Shown here: positions 32,659 to 41,657 of the stretch, piece by piece | How positions within the stretch are numbered: the first letter of the stretch is position 1 | Layout of the letters: every line of letters starts with the position of its first letter | Assembly: GCF_026626635.1 (NCBI RefSeq) | Contig: NZ_JAPNKA010000001.1 | Location: 7,998,001 to 8,062,000, forward strand | Source of the DNA: Archangium lansingense | Lineage (GTDB): Bacteria; Myxococcota; Myxococcia; Myxococcales; Myxococcaceae | Length of the DNA: 64,000 nucleotides | Reading direction: 5' to 3' | Translations under genes and position numbers: made by a program | Notes under the pieces: generated by a model | What the model was told of the DNA's origin: nothing | Database searches by the model: none | The model's input: only the letters and a program-made list of their open reading frames with translations

Positions 32659-34026
32659 ATGCGCAGCGAAGCGGAGACCCGACCTACCGTCCGCTACCCG
32701 GATGGCCACGTACTGTTGCGGCAGCTCAACCGCGACTTCCCCGTCGTATCCCACGGCGAAGGCGTCTACCTCTTCGATACACGGGGCAGACGCTACTTGG
32801 ATGGTTCAGCCGGCGCGCTGGTCGCCAGCGTGGGACATGGCAATCGGGAGGTGGCCGACCGCATCCACGAGCAACTCCTGCGCGTCGCGTACGTCAACGG
32901 CAACCACTTCACCAGTGACGCCACCGAGACACTCGCCGCGCGCCTTTGCGCCGATGCTCCCGGAGGGCTGAGCCGCGCCGCGTTCCTCGGCTCCGGCTCC
33001 GAGGCGACGGAGGCGGCGGTGAAGTTCGTCCGCCAGCTCTGGGTGGAGCGTGGCCAGCCCCAGCGCGCCAAGGTCATCACCCGCGTCCCCAGCTACCACG
33101 GCAATACCCTGTACGCGCTCTCGCTGTCGGGGCGGCCCCACTACAAGAAGTTCTTCGGGCCGATGCTCTCCGAGGTCGTCACCACGGCCGCACCCTACCC
33201 GTACCGCTCGGGGCTGGAGGACTACGAGCGCGACGGCACCGCGCACTACCTGCGGCTGCTGGAGGAGACCCTGCTGCGCGAGGGGCCGGAGACGATCGCC
33301 GCCTTCATCGCCGAGCCCGTCATCGGCTCCTCGGCCGGTGCGTCGGTGCCACCGCCCGGCTATTTCGAGCAGGTGGGGGCGCTCTGCCGCAAGTACGGCA
33401 TCCTCACCATCGCGGACGAGGTGATGTGTGGCTGCGGACGCACGGGGCGCTTCTTCGCCAGCGAGCAGTTCCACTTCACGCCGGACGTGCTGGTGCTCGG
33501 CAAGGGACTCAGCGGCGGCTATGCGCCCCTCAGCGCCGTGCTCGTGCGCCAGGAGCACCTGGAGGAGATGCGCCAGGGCTCCGGTGGCTTCATGCATGCC
33601 CAGACCTACCTGCAGGCGCCCTGCATGACGGCCGCGGGCGTCGCGGTGCTCGACTACTACGAGAAGCACGGCCTGGTGGCCCACGCGGCGCGCGTCGGCG
33701 CGTATCTCCAGCGGCGGCTGCGCGAGGCGCTGCTGCCCCTGCCGCATGTCGGTGCCGTGCAGGGTGTGGGCTTGATGGCCGGAGTGGAACTGGTCGAGGA
33801 CAAGGAGTCCAAGCGGCCCTTCGCGCGCTCGCGCAAGGTGGTGGAGCGGCTGCTGGCCCTGCTCTTCGAGGACGGGCTCATCCTGTGGCCCAACACGGGC
33901 CATGCCAACGGCACCGATGGCGACCTGGTGATGGTGGGCCCGCCGCTGGTCATCACCGAGGCCGAGGCCGACGAGTTGGTGGAGAAACTGGTGGCGGGCA
34001 TCACCCGCCTTGGGGAGCGCCCATGA
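32659..34026 (+). CDS. Class III (PLP) aminotransferase, first gene of the B12-controlled operon
   Basis: This encodes 455 residues, typical for omega/class III aminotransferases. Landmarks are GSGSEATEAAVKFVRQ, SYHGNTLYALSLSG, the Asp binding the pyridine N in IADEVMCGCGRTG, and the PLP Lys in VLVLGKGLSGGYAPLSA. It has a good ribosome-binding site (GGAGGAG). It is related to the BioA/GabT/diamine group; substrate is unknown. Its stop overlaps the aldehyde dehydrogenase start (ATGA), which argues that it makes the aldehyde oxidised by that enzyme. Confidence 0.88.
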   Translation: MRSEAETRPTVRYPDGHVLLRQLNRDFPVVSHGEGVYLFDTRGRRYLDGSAGALVASVGHGNREVADRIHEQLLRVAYVNGNHFTSDATETLAARLCADAPGGLSRAAFLGSGSEATEAAVKFVRQLWVERGQPQRAKVITRVPSYHGNTLYALSLSGRPHYKKFFGPMLSEVVTTAAPYPYRSGLEDYERDGTAHYLRLLEETLLREGPETIAAFIAEPVIGSSAGASVPPPGYFEQVGALCRKYGILTIADEVMCGCGRTGRFFASEQFHFTPDVLVLGKGLSGGYAPLSAVLVRQEHLEEMRQGSGGFMHAQTYLQAPCMTAAGVAVLDYYEKHGLVAHAARVGAYLQRRLREALLPLPHVGAVQGVGLMAGVELVEDKESKRPFARSRKVVERLLALLFEDGLILWPNTGHANGTDGDLVMVGPPLVITEAEADELVEKLVAGITRLGERP

Positions 34027-35582
34027 CTTTTCGAATCACATACTCGGTTCTCGACGCGGATCTCTCGGAGCTTCATCGGCAGTTCGACGCGGCCCTCATG
34101 GACGTGCGCGGTGGGCTCGGCGGGGAGTACCCTTCCTGGGTGGGCGGCACAGCCCTCCGGAGTGGAGACCTCCTGGAGAGCCGCAACCCCGCGGCGCCGG
34201 AGGAAGTGCTCGGACGCTTCCACCGCACGCCCGTGGCCGAGGTGGACCGGGCGGTGCGCGGAGCCCGGAGCGCGCAGCGGGTGTGGGGCGCCACGCATTG
34301 GGCGGAGCGCGTCCGCATCCTGAGGCGGGCTGCGGACCTGCTGTCCGAGCGCCGGCTGGTGCTGGCGGCACGCATGACGCTGGAGGTGGGCAAGAGCCGG
34401 CTCGAATCACTGGGGGACGTGGAGGAGTCCGCGGACCTGCTGCGCTACTACGCCAGCCAGCTCGAGGAAGCCCAGGGCTTCGCACGACCCATGGCACGGC
34501 TGTCCCCGCACGAGGACACGCGCAGCGTGCTCAGGCCCTACGGCGTCTTCGCCGTCATCTCTCCCTTCAACTTCCCGCTCGCGCTCGCGGCGGGGATGAG
34601 CGCGGGGGCGTTGCTCGGCGGCAACGCGGTCATCCTCAAGCCCAGCGAGGAGACGCCCTGGTGCGCGGAGGGACTCCACCAGGCGCTCGTGGACGCGGGC
34701 CTGCCGGACGGTGTCTTCCAGGTCCTGCACGGCGAGGGCGAGACGCTCGGCGCGGCCTTGGTGCGCCACCCTGGCATCGATGGCGTCACCTTCACCGGCA
34801 GCAGGGCCGTGGGCGCCGACATCCAGCAGCGGCTCCTGGCCGGGCGCCCCAGGCCCTGCCTGCTGGAACTGGGCGGAAAGAACCCCGCCATCGTCTGCCG
34901 CGACGCCGACCTGGAAGCGGCGGTGGACGGTTGCTACCGCTCCGCGTTCGGCCTCTCCGGCCAGAAGTGCAGCGCGCTCTCCCGCATCTACGTGCATGAG
35001 GACCTGCGCGCCGACTTCCTCGCGCGGCTCGCGCGCAAGGCCCGTGAAACGGCGGTGGGAGACCCCAGCCTCGCCTCCGTGTACATGGGCCCCGTCATCA
35101 ACGCCGCGGCGGTGCGCCGCTTCGAGCAGGCGGTGACCGAGGCCCGGCGAGAGGGTGTCATCCACGCGGGCGGGGAGCAGCTCCGCATCGGTGGCGCACA
35201 GGCCGGGGGGCACTTCGTCGCGCCCACCGTGGTGGAGCTGCCGCACGGGCATCGCCTGATGCGCGAGGAATTGTTCCTGCCCTTCGTCGGCGTGACGGGC
35301 TTCCGCTCACTCGAGCAGGCCGTGGAGCAGGCCAATGACTGCGAGTACGGACTCACCGCTGGCATCTTCAGCCAGCGGCCCGAGGACGTGGAGTTCTTCA
35401 TGGACCAGGCCGAGGCCGGAGTGCTGTACGCCAACCGCCGCACGGGGGCCACGACCGGCGCATGGCCCGGCGTGCAGCCCTTCTGCGGTTGGAAGGCGAG
35501 CGGCTCCACCGGCAAGGGCGGCTGCGGTCCCTACTACGTCGCGCAGTTCATGCGCGAGCAATCCCAGACCCGGATGGGCTGA
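34023..35582 (+). CDS. Aldehyde dehydrogenase, P5C dehydrogenase-like
   Basis: This is a 519-residue NAD(P)-dependent aldehyde dehydrogenase. Landmarks are the cofactor site VISPFNFPLALA, FTGSRAVGADI, the general base in LLELGGKNPA, and the catalytic Cys in GLSGQKCSALSRIYV. The 'GQKCSA-SR' context and the length fit the 1-pyrroline-5-carboxylate dehydrogenase subgroup rather than betaine-aldehyde types. It would convert a semialdehyde to an acid. It overlaps the previous gene by 4 bp and precedes the second aminotransferase by 3 bp. Confidence 0.87.
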   Translation: MTFRITYSVLDADLSELHRQFDAALMDVRGGLGGEYPSWVGGTALRSGDLLESRNPAAPEEVLGRFHRTPVAEVDRAVRGARSAQRVWGATHWAERVRILRRAADLLSERRLVLAARMTLEVGKSRLESLGDVEESADLLRYYASQLEEAQGFARPMARLSPHEDTRSVLRPYGVFAVISPFNFPLALAAGMSAGALLGGNAVILKPSEETPWCAEGLHQALVDAGLPDGVFQVLHGEGETLGAALVRHPGIDGVTFTGSRAVGADIQQRLLAGRPRPCLLELGGKNPAIVCRDADLEAAVDGCYRSAFGLSGQKCSALSRIYVHEDLRADFLARLARKARETAVGDPSLASVYMGPVINAAAVRRFEQAVTEARREGVIHAGGEQLRIGGAQAGGHFVAPTVVELPHGHRLMREELFLPFVGVTGFRSLEQAVEQANDCEYGLTAGIFSQRPEDVEFFMDQAEAGVLYANRRTGATTGAWPGVQPFCGWKASGSTGKGGCGPYYVAQFMREQSQTRMG

Positions 35583-35585
35583 GCC

Positions 35586-36938
35586 ATGCAAACCCTCTAT
35601 CCCGAAGTGAAGGTCGCGCCTCCCGGTCCCAACGCCCGCGTCATCATCGAGCAGGACCGGCGCTACGCCTCGCCCTCCTACATCAAGGAATACCCCCTGG
35701 TCATCGAGCGCGGCGAGGGGCCCTGGGTGTACGACGTGGACGGCAACCGTTTCCTGGACTTCATGGCTGGCATCGCCGTGACCTCCACGGGCCACTCGCA
35801 TCCCCAGGTGGTGCGCGCCATCCGTGACGCTTCCGAGCGCTTCCTCCACATCTGCGGCACGGACTTCTACTACGACGTGTTCTCCCGGCTCTGCGAGCGG
35901 CTCGCCGGCTACCTGCCGGAGATGGGGCCCAAGAAGGTCTTCTTGACCAACTCCGGGACCGAGGCCGTGGAGGGTGCGCTCAAGCTGGCGCGCTACCACA
36001 CCCGCCGCCCGTATGTGATTGCCTTCAAGGGCGGGTTCCACGGCCGCAGCTACGGGGCGCTGTCCCTCAACTCCTCCAAGGTGACCCAGCGCGCCTTCTT
36101 CGGTCCGCTGCTGCCAGGCGTCATCCATGTCCCCTACGCGAACCCCTACCGCTGCGCGCGTGGCTGCCCGCCCAACGCGTGCGAGCCCTCCTGCAACGCG
36201 GCCCACGCCTTGGAGAAGGACTGGTTCGTCAACCACGTGGATCCGCGTGAGGTGGCGGCCATCTTCGTGGAGCCCATCCTCGGCGAGGGAGGCTACGTCG
36301 TCCCTCCCGCGAGCTTCCTCCAGGAGCTGCGCCGCATCTGCGACCAGCACGGCATCCTGCTCGTCTTCGATGAGATCCAGTCCGGCATCGGCCGCACGGG
36401 CCGGATGTTCGCCGCGGAGCACTTCGGGGTGATGCCGGACATCCTCCTGTCCGCCAAGGGCATCGCCTCCGGCATGCCGCTGGGCGCCATCATCGCGCGA
36501 GAGGACGTCATGACGTGGCCGCGCGGCTCGCATGGCAGCACCTACGGTGGCAACCCGCTGTGCTGCGCGGCGGCGCTCGCCACCCTGGACGTGGTGGAGG
36601 GCATGCTGGAGGAGGTGCGCGCCACCGGCGAGCTTCTCCAGGAAGGCCTGCGCGGGCTCCAGCGCCTGCACCCGGTCATCGGCGACGTGCGCGGCGTGGG
36701 ACTGATGGTGGGCGCGGAGTTCGTCCAGCCGGGGACCCGCGAGCCCGCGGCCACCTATGTCGCGGAGCTGGAGCAGCTCGCCTTCCAGAAGGGCCTGCTC
36801 CTGCTGTCCTGCGGCAAGTCCACCATCCGCTTCGCCCCGCCGCTGGTGGTGCGCCGACATGAGGTGGAGGTGATGCTCCACATCCTCGGCGAGTGCATGG
36901 ACGTGCTCGATGCCCGTCACCCCGAGGTGCGCACGTGA
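35586..36938 (+). CDS. Class III aminotransferase (acetylornithine/4-aminobutyrate-type)
   Basis: This encodes 450 residues. Landmarks are TNSGTEAVEGALKLAR, the FKGGFHGRSYGALSL motif, VFDEIQSGIGRTG (Asp for PLP) and the PLP Lys in ILLSAKGIASGMPLG. The Cys-rich insertion RCARGCPPNACEPSC is seen in a subgroup of broad-specificity 'acetylornithine aminotransferase-family' enzymes. It probably acts on an amino acid or diamine of the same pathway as the first aminotransferase. The next gene starts by GTGA overlap. Confidence 0.87.
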   Translation: MQTLYPEVKVAPPGPNARVIIEQDRRYASPSYIKEYPLVIERGEGPWVYDVDGNRFLDFMAGIAVTSTGHSHPQVVRAIRDASERFLHICGTDFYYDVFSRLCERLAGYLPEMGPKKVFLTNSGTEAVEGALKLARYHTRRPYVIAFKGGFHGRSYGALSLNSSKVTQRAFFGPLLPGVIHVPYANPYRCARGCPPNACEPSCNAAHALEKDWFVNHVDPREVAAIFVEPILGEGGYVVPPASFLQELRRICDQHGILLVFDEIQSGIGRTGRMFAAEHFGVMPDILLSAKGIASGMPLGAIIAREDVMTWPRGSHGSTYGGNPLCCAAALATLDVVEGMLEEVRATGELLQEGLRGLQRLHPVIGDVRGVGLMVGAEFVQPGTREPAATYVAELEQLAFQKGLLLLSCGKSTIRFAPPLVVRRHEVEVMLHILGECMDVLDARHPEVRT

Positions 36939-37843
36939 ACAAGCTCCGCTCGATGAAGGAGGCCATCGCCGACTCGGTGAAGCCGGGCAGCTCCCTGGTC
37001 ATCGATGGCTTCACCCATCTCATCTGCTTCGCGGCGGGCCATGAAATCATCCGACAGGGCATCTCCGGCCTGACCGCCATCCGGCTCACCCCGGATCTCG
37101 TCTACGACCAGCTCATCGAAGCGGGCTGTGTGAAGAAGCTCGTCTTCAGTTGGGCCGGCAACCCCGGCGTGGGCAGCCTGCACGCGCTGCGGCGCCGCAG
37201 TGAGGCCGGTGCCGCGGAGCGGCTGGAGTTGGAGGAGTACTCCCACTTCGGGCTGCTCTCGCGCCTGCTCGCGGGCAGCGCCGGGCTTCCTTTCTGGCCC
37301 CTGCGCAACTACTCGGGCGGAGACATCGCCTCGGCCAACCCCGCCATCAAGACGGTGCGCTGCCCGTACACCGGCACCGAGCTGGCCACCGTGCCCGCGC
37401 TCCATCCGGACGTGGCCATCATCCACTGTCAGCGCGCGGACTCGCAGGGCAACGCGCAGGTGTGGGGCCTGCTGGGCTCGCAGAAGGAGGTCGCCTTCGC
37501 CGCCCGGCGGGTCATCGTGGTGGCGGAGCAGATCGTCCCCACCGAGGTGCTGCGCAAGGACCCCAACCGCACGGTGGTCCCCGGCATCATCGTCAGCCAC
37601 GTCGTGCATGAGCCGTGGGGTTGCCACCCGAGCTTCGTCCAGGGCTTCTATGACCGGGACAACGACTTCTACGTGAAGTGGGAGGACATCTCGAGGCAGC
37701 CCGAGACGTACCGGGACTACCTCGAGGAGTTCGTCCATGGCGTCGCGGACCGGCAGGGCTACTTGAAGCGGCTGGAGTCCGGACTGCTGGAGCGGCTGCG
37801 CGCGAAGGCGCGTGTCTGTGAGGGGGTGGACTATGGGTACTGA
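36935..37843 (+). CDS. CoA-transferase subunit A (glutaconate CoA-transferase-like)
   Basis: This encodes 302 residues from a GTG that overlaps the aminotransferase stop (GTGA); an ATG at 36953 is the alternative. It is the alpha subunit of a family I CoA-transferase: VKPGSSLVIDGFTH, GISGLTAIRLTPDLVYDQL, and the late VPGIIVSHVVHEPWGCHPS typical of GctA-type proteins. Family I enzymes swap CoA between acyl groups through a glutamyl-CoA intermediate in the beta subunit. It overlaps the beta gene by 11 bp. Confidence 0.87.
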   Translation: MNKLRSMKEAIADSVKPGSSLVIDGFTHLICFAAGHEIIRQGISGLTAIRLTPDLVYDQLIEAGCVKKLVFSWAGNPGVGSLHALRRRSEAGAAERLELEEYSHFGLLSRLLAGSAGLPFWPLRNYSGGDIASANPAIKTVRCPYTGTELATVPALHPDVAIIHCQRADSQGNAQVWGLLGSQKEVAFAARRVIVVAEQIVPTEVLRKDPNRTVVPGIIVSHVVHEPWGCHPSFVQGFYDRDNDFYVKWEDISRQPETYRDYLEEFVHGVADRQGYLKRLESGLLERLRAKARVCEGVDYGY

Positions 37844-38606
37844 GCCAGGAGCCGGCGCCACCGCGTCCGAGCACATGGCCTTCCGCGCGGCCCAGGAGCT
37901 GCGCGATGGCGACGTCGTCTTCGTGGGAATCGGGCTGCCCAACCTCGCGTGCAACCTCGCACGGGCCACGCACGCCCCCGGGCTGTTCATGATCTACGAG
38001 TCCGGTGCCGTGGGGGCCATCCCCGAACGGCTGCCGGTGTCCATCGGCGACCCCTCGCTGGTGACGGACTCGCTGGCGGTGGTGAGCCAGGCGGACATCT
38101 TCCAGTGCATGCTCCAGCGCGGGCTCATCGAGGTGGGTTTCCTCGGGGGCGCACAGGTGGACCGGTGGGGAAACATCAATACCACCGTCATCGGCGACTA
38201 CGCGCAGCCGAAGGTCCGCCTGCCCGGCAGCGGTGGGGCCTGCGAGATCGCCGTCCATGCACGCCGTCTGCTCATCGTCATGCGAATGAGCCGGCGCACC
38301 TTCGTGGAGCGGTGCGACTTCATCACCAGCCCGGGCCACCGGATGAACGGGAAGACCCGCAAGGAGCTCGACATGCCGGGTGGAGGGCCCACGCGCATCA
38401 TCACCGACCTGGGCGTGCTCTCGTTCGACGCCACCGGCGAGGCAGTGCTCACCGAGGTGTATCCGGGCGTCACCGTGGAGCGGGTGAAGGACGCCTGCGG
38501 TTGGCCCCTCAAGGTGGCCGAGGAGCTGAAGACCGCGGACGCCCCGGCGGCACCAGTGCTGCGGCTGCTGCGTGAGCGGCTCGACCCGAAGCGGCTCTAC
38601 CTCTGA
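37833..38606 (+). CDS. CoA-transferase subunit B
   Basis: This encodes 257 residues. It is the beta subunit of the same enzyme: VFVGIGLPNLACNLAR, MIYESGAVGAIP with the probable catalytic Glu in YESG, and GFLGGAQVDRWGNINTT. The start at 37833 has a GAGGGGG ribosome-binding site inside the end of the A gene. Together with the thiolase that follows, the likely sequence is activation of a free keto or dicarboxylic acid to its CoA ester and then thiolytic cleavage. Confidence 0.87.
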   Translation: MGTEPGAGATASEHMAFRAAQELRDGDVVFVGIGLPNLACNLARATHAPGLFMIYESGAVGAIPERLPVSIGDPSLVTDSLAVVSQADIFQCMLQRGLIEVGFLGGAQVDRWGNINTTVIGDYAQPKVRLPGSGGACEIAVHARRLLIVMRMSRRTFVERCDFITSPGHRMNGKTRKELDMPGGGPTRIITDLGVLSFDATGEAVLTEVYPGVTVERVKDACGWPLKVAEELKTADAPAAPVLRLLRERLDPKRLYL

Positions 38607-38632
38607 TGTCCGGCCTCGCCAGGAGCCTTTCC

Positions 38633-39835
38633 ATGTCTGAAGCCTTCATCGTCGACGCGGTACGAAGTCCCATCGGGCGCCATCGTGGAGCCCTCCGGTC
38701 CGTGCGGCCCGATGACCTCGCCGCGCACGTGCTGGCCGCGCTGTTGGCCCGTAGCGGGCTGGACTCCGCGCAGGTGGACGAGGTCGTCCTCGGCTGCGCC
38801 AACCAGGCCGGTGAGGACAACCGCAACGTGGCCCGCATGGCGCTGCTGCTTGCGGGGCTGCCCCTGTCCGTTCCCGGCGTCACCGTGAACCGCCTGTGCG
38901 CCAGCGGGCTGGAGGCCGTCATCCAGGGCTGCCGCATGATCCGCCTCGGCGAGGCGGACGTCGTCCTGGCGGGTGGCGTGGAGTCCATGACGCGCGCTCC
39001 CTGGTCCATGCCGAAGCCGGAGGAGGGCTTTCCTTCCGGCAAGTGGGAGGCCTGGGACACGGCGCTGGGCTGGCGCTATCCGAATCCCCGGCTCGCGGAG
39101 CGCTTTCCCCTGGAGGCCATGGGGGAGACCGCGGAGAACGTGGCCGAGCAGTGGCGCATCTCCCGTGAGGACCAGGACGCCTTCGCGCTCGGTTCCCATC
39201 GCAAGGCGGTGGACGCGCAACGCGCGGGGCGCTTCGGCGACGAGCTCGTCGCGGTGGAGGTGCCCCAACCCAAGGGCGCACCGGTGCGGGTGGAGGCCGA
39301 CGAGGGCCCGCGCGTGGACACGTCGATGGAGAAGCTGGCCTCGCTCAAGGCCGCCTTCAAGAAGGGGGGCAGCGTGACGTCGGGCAATGCGTCGCCGCTC
39401 AATGACGGCGCGGCGGCGGTGCTGCTCATGAGCGAGCGGGCCCTCCAGGCCTCGGGCCGGGTACCCCTGGCGCGTTTCGTGAGCAGCGCCAGCGCGGGGG
39501 TGGATCCGCGATTCATGGGAGTGGGCCCGGTGCCCGCCACGCGCAGGGCACTGGCGCGGGCCGGCTGGGGGGCCGGTACGTTGGAGCTGGTGGAGCTGAA
39601 CGAGGCGTTCGCGGCCCAGGCGCTCGCGTGCATGAGGGATCTGGAGCTGGACCCGGAGCGCGTCAACGTCAACGGCGGCGCCATCGCCCTGGGCCATCCC
39701 CTGGGCGCGAGCGGCGCCCGTATCGTCACCACGCTGGTGCACGAGATGAAGCGACGCAGCGCCCGCCGAGGGCTCGCCACCCTGTGTGTCGGCGTGGGGC
39801 AGGGACTGGCGATGACCCTGGAGCGTGTCACGTGA
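38633..39835 (+). CDS. Thiolase (3-oxoadipyl-CoA / acetyl-CoA acyltransferase type)
   Basis: This encodes 400 residues from the ATG at 38633 (AGGAGCC upstream; an ATG at 38606 overlapping the previous stop is less likely). Thiolase landmarks are VNRLCASGLEAVIQG with the acyl-accepting Cys, LNEAFAAQALA, NVNGGAIALGHPLGASGAR with the catalytic His, and TLCVGVGQGLA, where a second Cys acts as base. The pairing with a glutaconate/oxoadipate-type CoA-transferase resembles the pcaIJ-pcaF logic of beta-ketoadipate degradation, although the substrate here may differ. Confidence 0.9.
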   Translation: MSEAFIVDAVRSPIGRHRGALRSVRPDDLAAHVLAALLARSGLDSAQVDEVVLGCANQAGEDNRNVARMALLLAGLPLSVPGVTVNRLCASGLEAVIQGCRMIRLGEADVVLAGGVESMTRAPWSMPKPEEGFPSGKWEAWDTALGWRYPNPRLAERFPLEAMGETAENVAEQWRISREDQDAFALGSHRKAVDAQRAGRFGDELVAVEVPQPKGAPVRVEADEGPRVDTSMEKLASLKAAFKKGGSVTSGNASPLNDGAAAVLLMSERALQASGRVPLARFVSSASAGVDPRFMGVGPVPATRRALARAGWGAGTLELVELNEAFAAQALACMRDLELDPERVNVNGGAIALGHPLGASGARIVTTLVHEMKRRSARRGLATLCVGVGQGLAMTLERVT

Positions 39836-39846
39836 AGGAGAGCGCC

Positions 39847-40155
39847 ATGACCGACGGCCTCCGTATCTTCCTGGACACGACGACCACTCCCAGCGGCTGG
39901 GTCTACCGCCTCACCGGTGGAGGGCGCCAGTTCGAGTCCGGTGCCATCACCTCGCTGGACGCATTGTCGGATGTCCTGAGCCGCCATGGCGCACATCTCA
40001 CGGACGTGCCCTGGACGGAGCTGCCGACGTTCGGCGGGCCGCCCCCTCCGCGCACGGACGGCGTATGGAGCTGGGACGAGCGGCGCCTGCTGGTGGGTCC
40101 TCGGCCCGACTCTCTCCAGCTCCACCCGCGCGACGGTCAGACCGTTCCCGAATAG
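39847..40155 (+). CDS. Small unknown protein ending the B12-controlled operon
   Basis: This encodes 102 residues from the ATG at 39847, 11 bp after the thiolase stop and with GAAGGAGAG upstream. It has no signal peptide or membrane helix. A compact beta-rich start (LRIFLDTTTTPSGWVYRLTGGG) is followed by a Pro-rich part. The family is not recognised. Conserved position at the operon end would suggest an accessory role. Confidence 0.6.
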   Translation: MTDGLRIFLDTTTTPSGWVYRLTGGGRQFESGAITSLDALSDVLSRHGAHLTDVPWTELPTFGGPPPPRTDGVWSWDERRLLVGPRPDSLQLHPRDGQTVPE

Positions 40156-40170
40156 GTCCCCGGGGATGAG

Positions 40171-40222
40171 CAGGTCCACCCCCCGGCCCATCCACCGTCA
40201 GGACGGGCCAGGGGGCCACCTG
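40171..40222. terminator. Long imperfect hairpin between convergent genes
   Basis: Arms 40171-40189 and 40205-40222 pair over most of their length (CAGGT... / ...CCACCTG, CCGGCCC / GGGCC) around a ~15-nt loop. It sits exactly between the stops of the catabolic operon (plus) and the lipoprotein gene (minus), so it is a likely bidirectional terminator. Confidence 0.55.
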
Positions 40223-40235
40223 CGCGACGCGCGGC

Positions 40236-41522
40236 CTACTGTGTTCGTAGCTGGAGGCGTACGAGCCGGCGGCCGTTCTTGTCCTGCACGCCGAGGAGCA
40301 GGTCCTCGCCCAGCGGGGCCGTGAGGACCACGCGGGTGCAACTGTCGGCGACATCGAGCACCGGCTCGGCCGTGCCCACCACTACGGCCGTGTTCCCCGA
40401 GCCCGTCAACGTCAGCGGGACACGCACGATGCTCCGGGGACGCGCGGAGTAGTTCTCACCATCATAGAAGCCCCGAAGGATGGCCACGCCCGCGCCAAAG
40501 CCGGAGGCGCCCAGGACATCGTCGGACTTGAAGAACTCGGGTGTGTCCGCGCCGGTCAGGTTCACGCTCGTCCCGGCCGAGAGCGCTGCCGTGTACGTGG
40601 CCGGGGCCACCGCGTGCAGGTAGTTGTTGTAGCCCTCGGCGTAGCCGAACGCGGCGATGCCATTGCTCGCCAGGGCGTTGTAGCCACTGAATCGGGCCGC
40701 GGCCGGGAACGTGGCCAACGTCGTGCCCTGGAACGGAGTGCTTCCCGTCTTCAACGCGTAGATGGCGGGAGTGCTTCCGCTCACGCCCTCGATGTTCAGG
40801 CTGTTGATGAGGAACGCGCCCTCCACGCCAACCACGGAGTAGTTTCCCGTGGAGGAGACATAGGTGGACGCGCCCGGGGACGAGGTGTCGTAGATGGCCA
40901 GTTTTCCGGAAACGTCCGCCAGCGTGTAGCCCGCCGTCACCCGGACACCATCGCTGGCGAGGAAGCCACTGAGGAAGCGCGTGGCTCCCTGGTCGGCTGG
41001 CGCGACGATGGGGTAGAGCGGCGTGGTGCTGGCGACGATGTTCGGCCAGGTGCCGAGCGCGTAGATGCTCTCATCGCTGTTCAGGCCGTACAGCGCGGGC
41101 GTCGCCGAGCGGGTGAGCGGAGCGATCGCGCCAATGCCCGCGGGCAGCGGGGCGGACTCGGCGGCGGTGAAGCCCGCCTGGAGCTGCAACGTGCCAAGCT
41201 TCGCATCATGCGGCGCGGACGCGCAGGTGATACCCGCGTCCGTGCCGGCATCCGTACCCGCGTCCGTGCCGGCATCCGTACCCGCGTCCGCCGATGTCCC
41301 GCCATCTGGCACCGGCGTGGACGGGATGTCCCGCGGGACGCACTGGTTGGACTCGCACACATACCGTTTGTCCACACCAGGGCTGCCCAGCCTCGCGCAG
41401 TCGAATTGATCGACGCACTCGGGCTCGCAGCCTGTGGCCAACACTCCGAGCAACAACGCGCACAGAGCCCATGGGGCCCGGTCCGGGAACCCCGCCTTCT
41501 TCATGTCCGTCATCATCCGCAT
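40236..41522 (-). CDS. B12-riboswitch-controlled lipoprotein
   Basis: This encodes 428 residues from the ATG at 41522 (AGGAG 6 nt upstream). A lipoprotein signal ends LLLGVLATGC, followed by a Cys-rich stretch (CEPECVDQFDCARL... CESNQC), a TDAG/DAGTDAG linker and a ~330-residue beta-rich domain that may be a propeller. No enzyme motif is recognised. Genes under cobalamin riboswitches usually serve B12 uptake or synthesis, or replace B12-dependent enzymes. A surface lipoprotein that helps capture B12 is plausible inference; it is not a known BtuB/BtuF homologue by eye. Confidence 0.75.
   Translation of the reverse strand: MRMMTDMKKAGFPDRAPWALCALLLGVLATGCEPECVDQFDCARLGSPGVDKRYVCESNQCVPRDIPSTPVPDGGTSADAGTDAGTDAGTDAGTDAGITCASAPHDAKLGTLQLQAGFTAAESAPLPAGIGAIAPLTRSATPALYGLNSDESIYALGTWPNIVASTTPLYPIVAPADQGATRFLSGFLASDGVRVTAGYTLADVSGKLAIYDTSSPGASTYVSSTGNYSVVGVEGAFLINSLNIEGVSGSTPAIYALKTGSTPFQGTTLATFPAAARFSGYNALASNGIAAFGYAEGYNNYLHAVAPATYTAALSAGTSVNLTGADTPEFFKSDDVLGASGFGAGVAILRGFYDGENYSARPRSIVRVPLTLTGSGNTAVVVGTAEPVLDVADSCTRVVLTAPLGEDLLLGVQDKNGRRLVRLQLRTQ
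41231..41290. repeat. 24-bp tandem repeats in the lipoprotein linker
   Basis: Two and a half copies of a 24-bp unit encode the repeated TDAGTDAG linker. They are nearly identical, so the linker length is prone to vary. Confidence 0.75.
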
Positions 41523-41657
41523 GCAGCTCCTCGCCCCCTCGGGCGCAGTTGGCCTCGGCGAGGACAGGACGGAGGATGCATGGGGAGCACGGCCTGATGG
41601 ATGCAGGACGCACACGACCGCGCATCCGCCGCCTCCCCTCGGAAGCCTCGGTTCATG

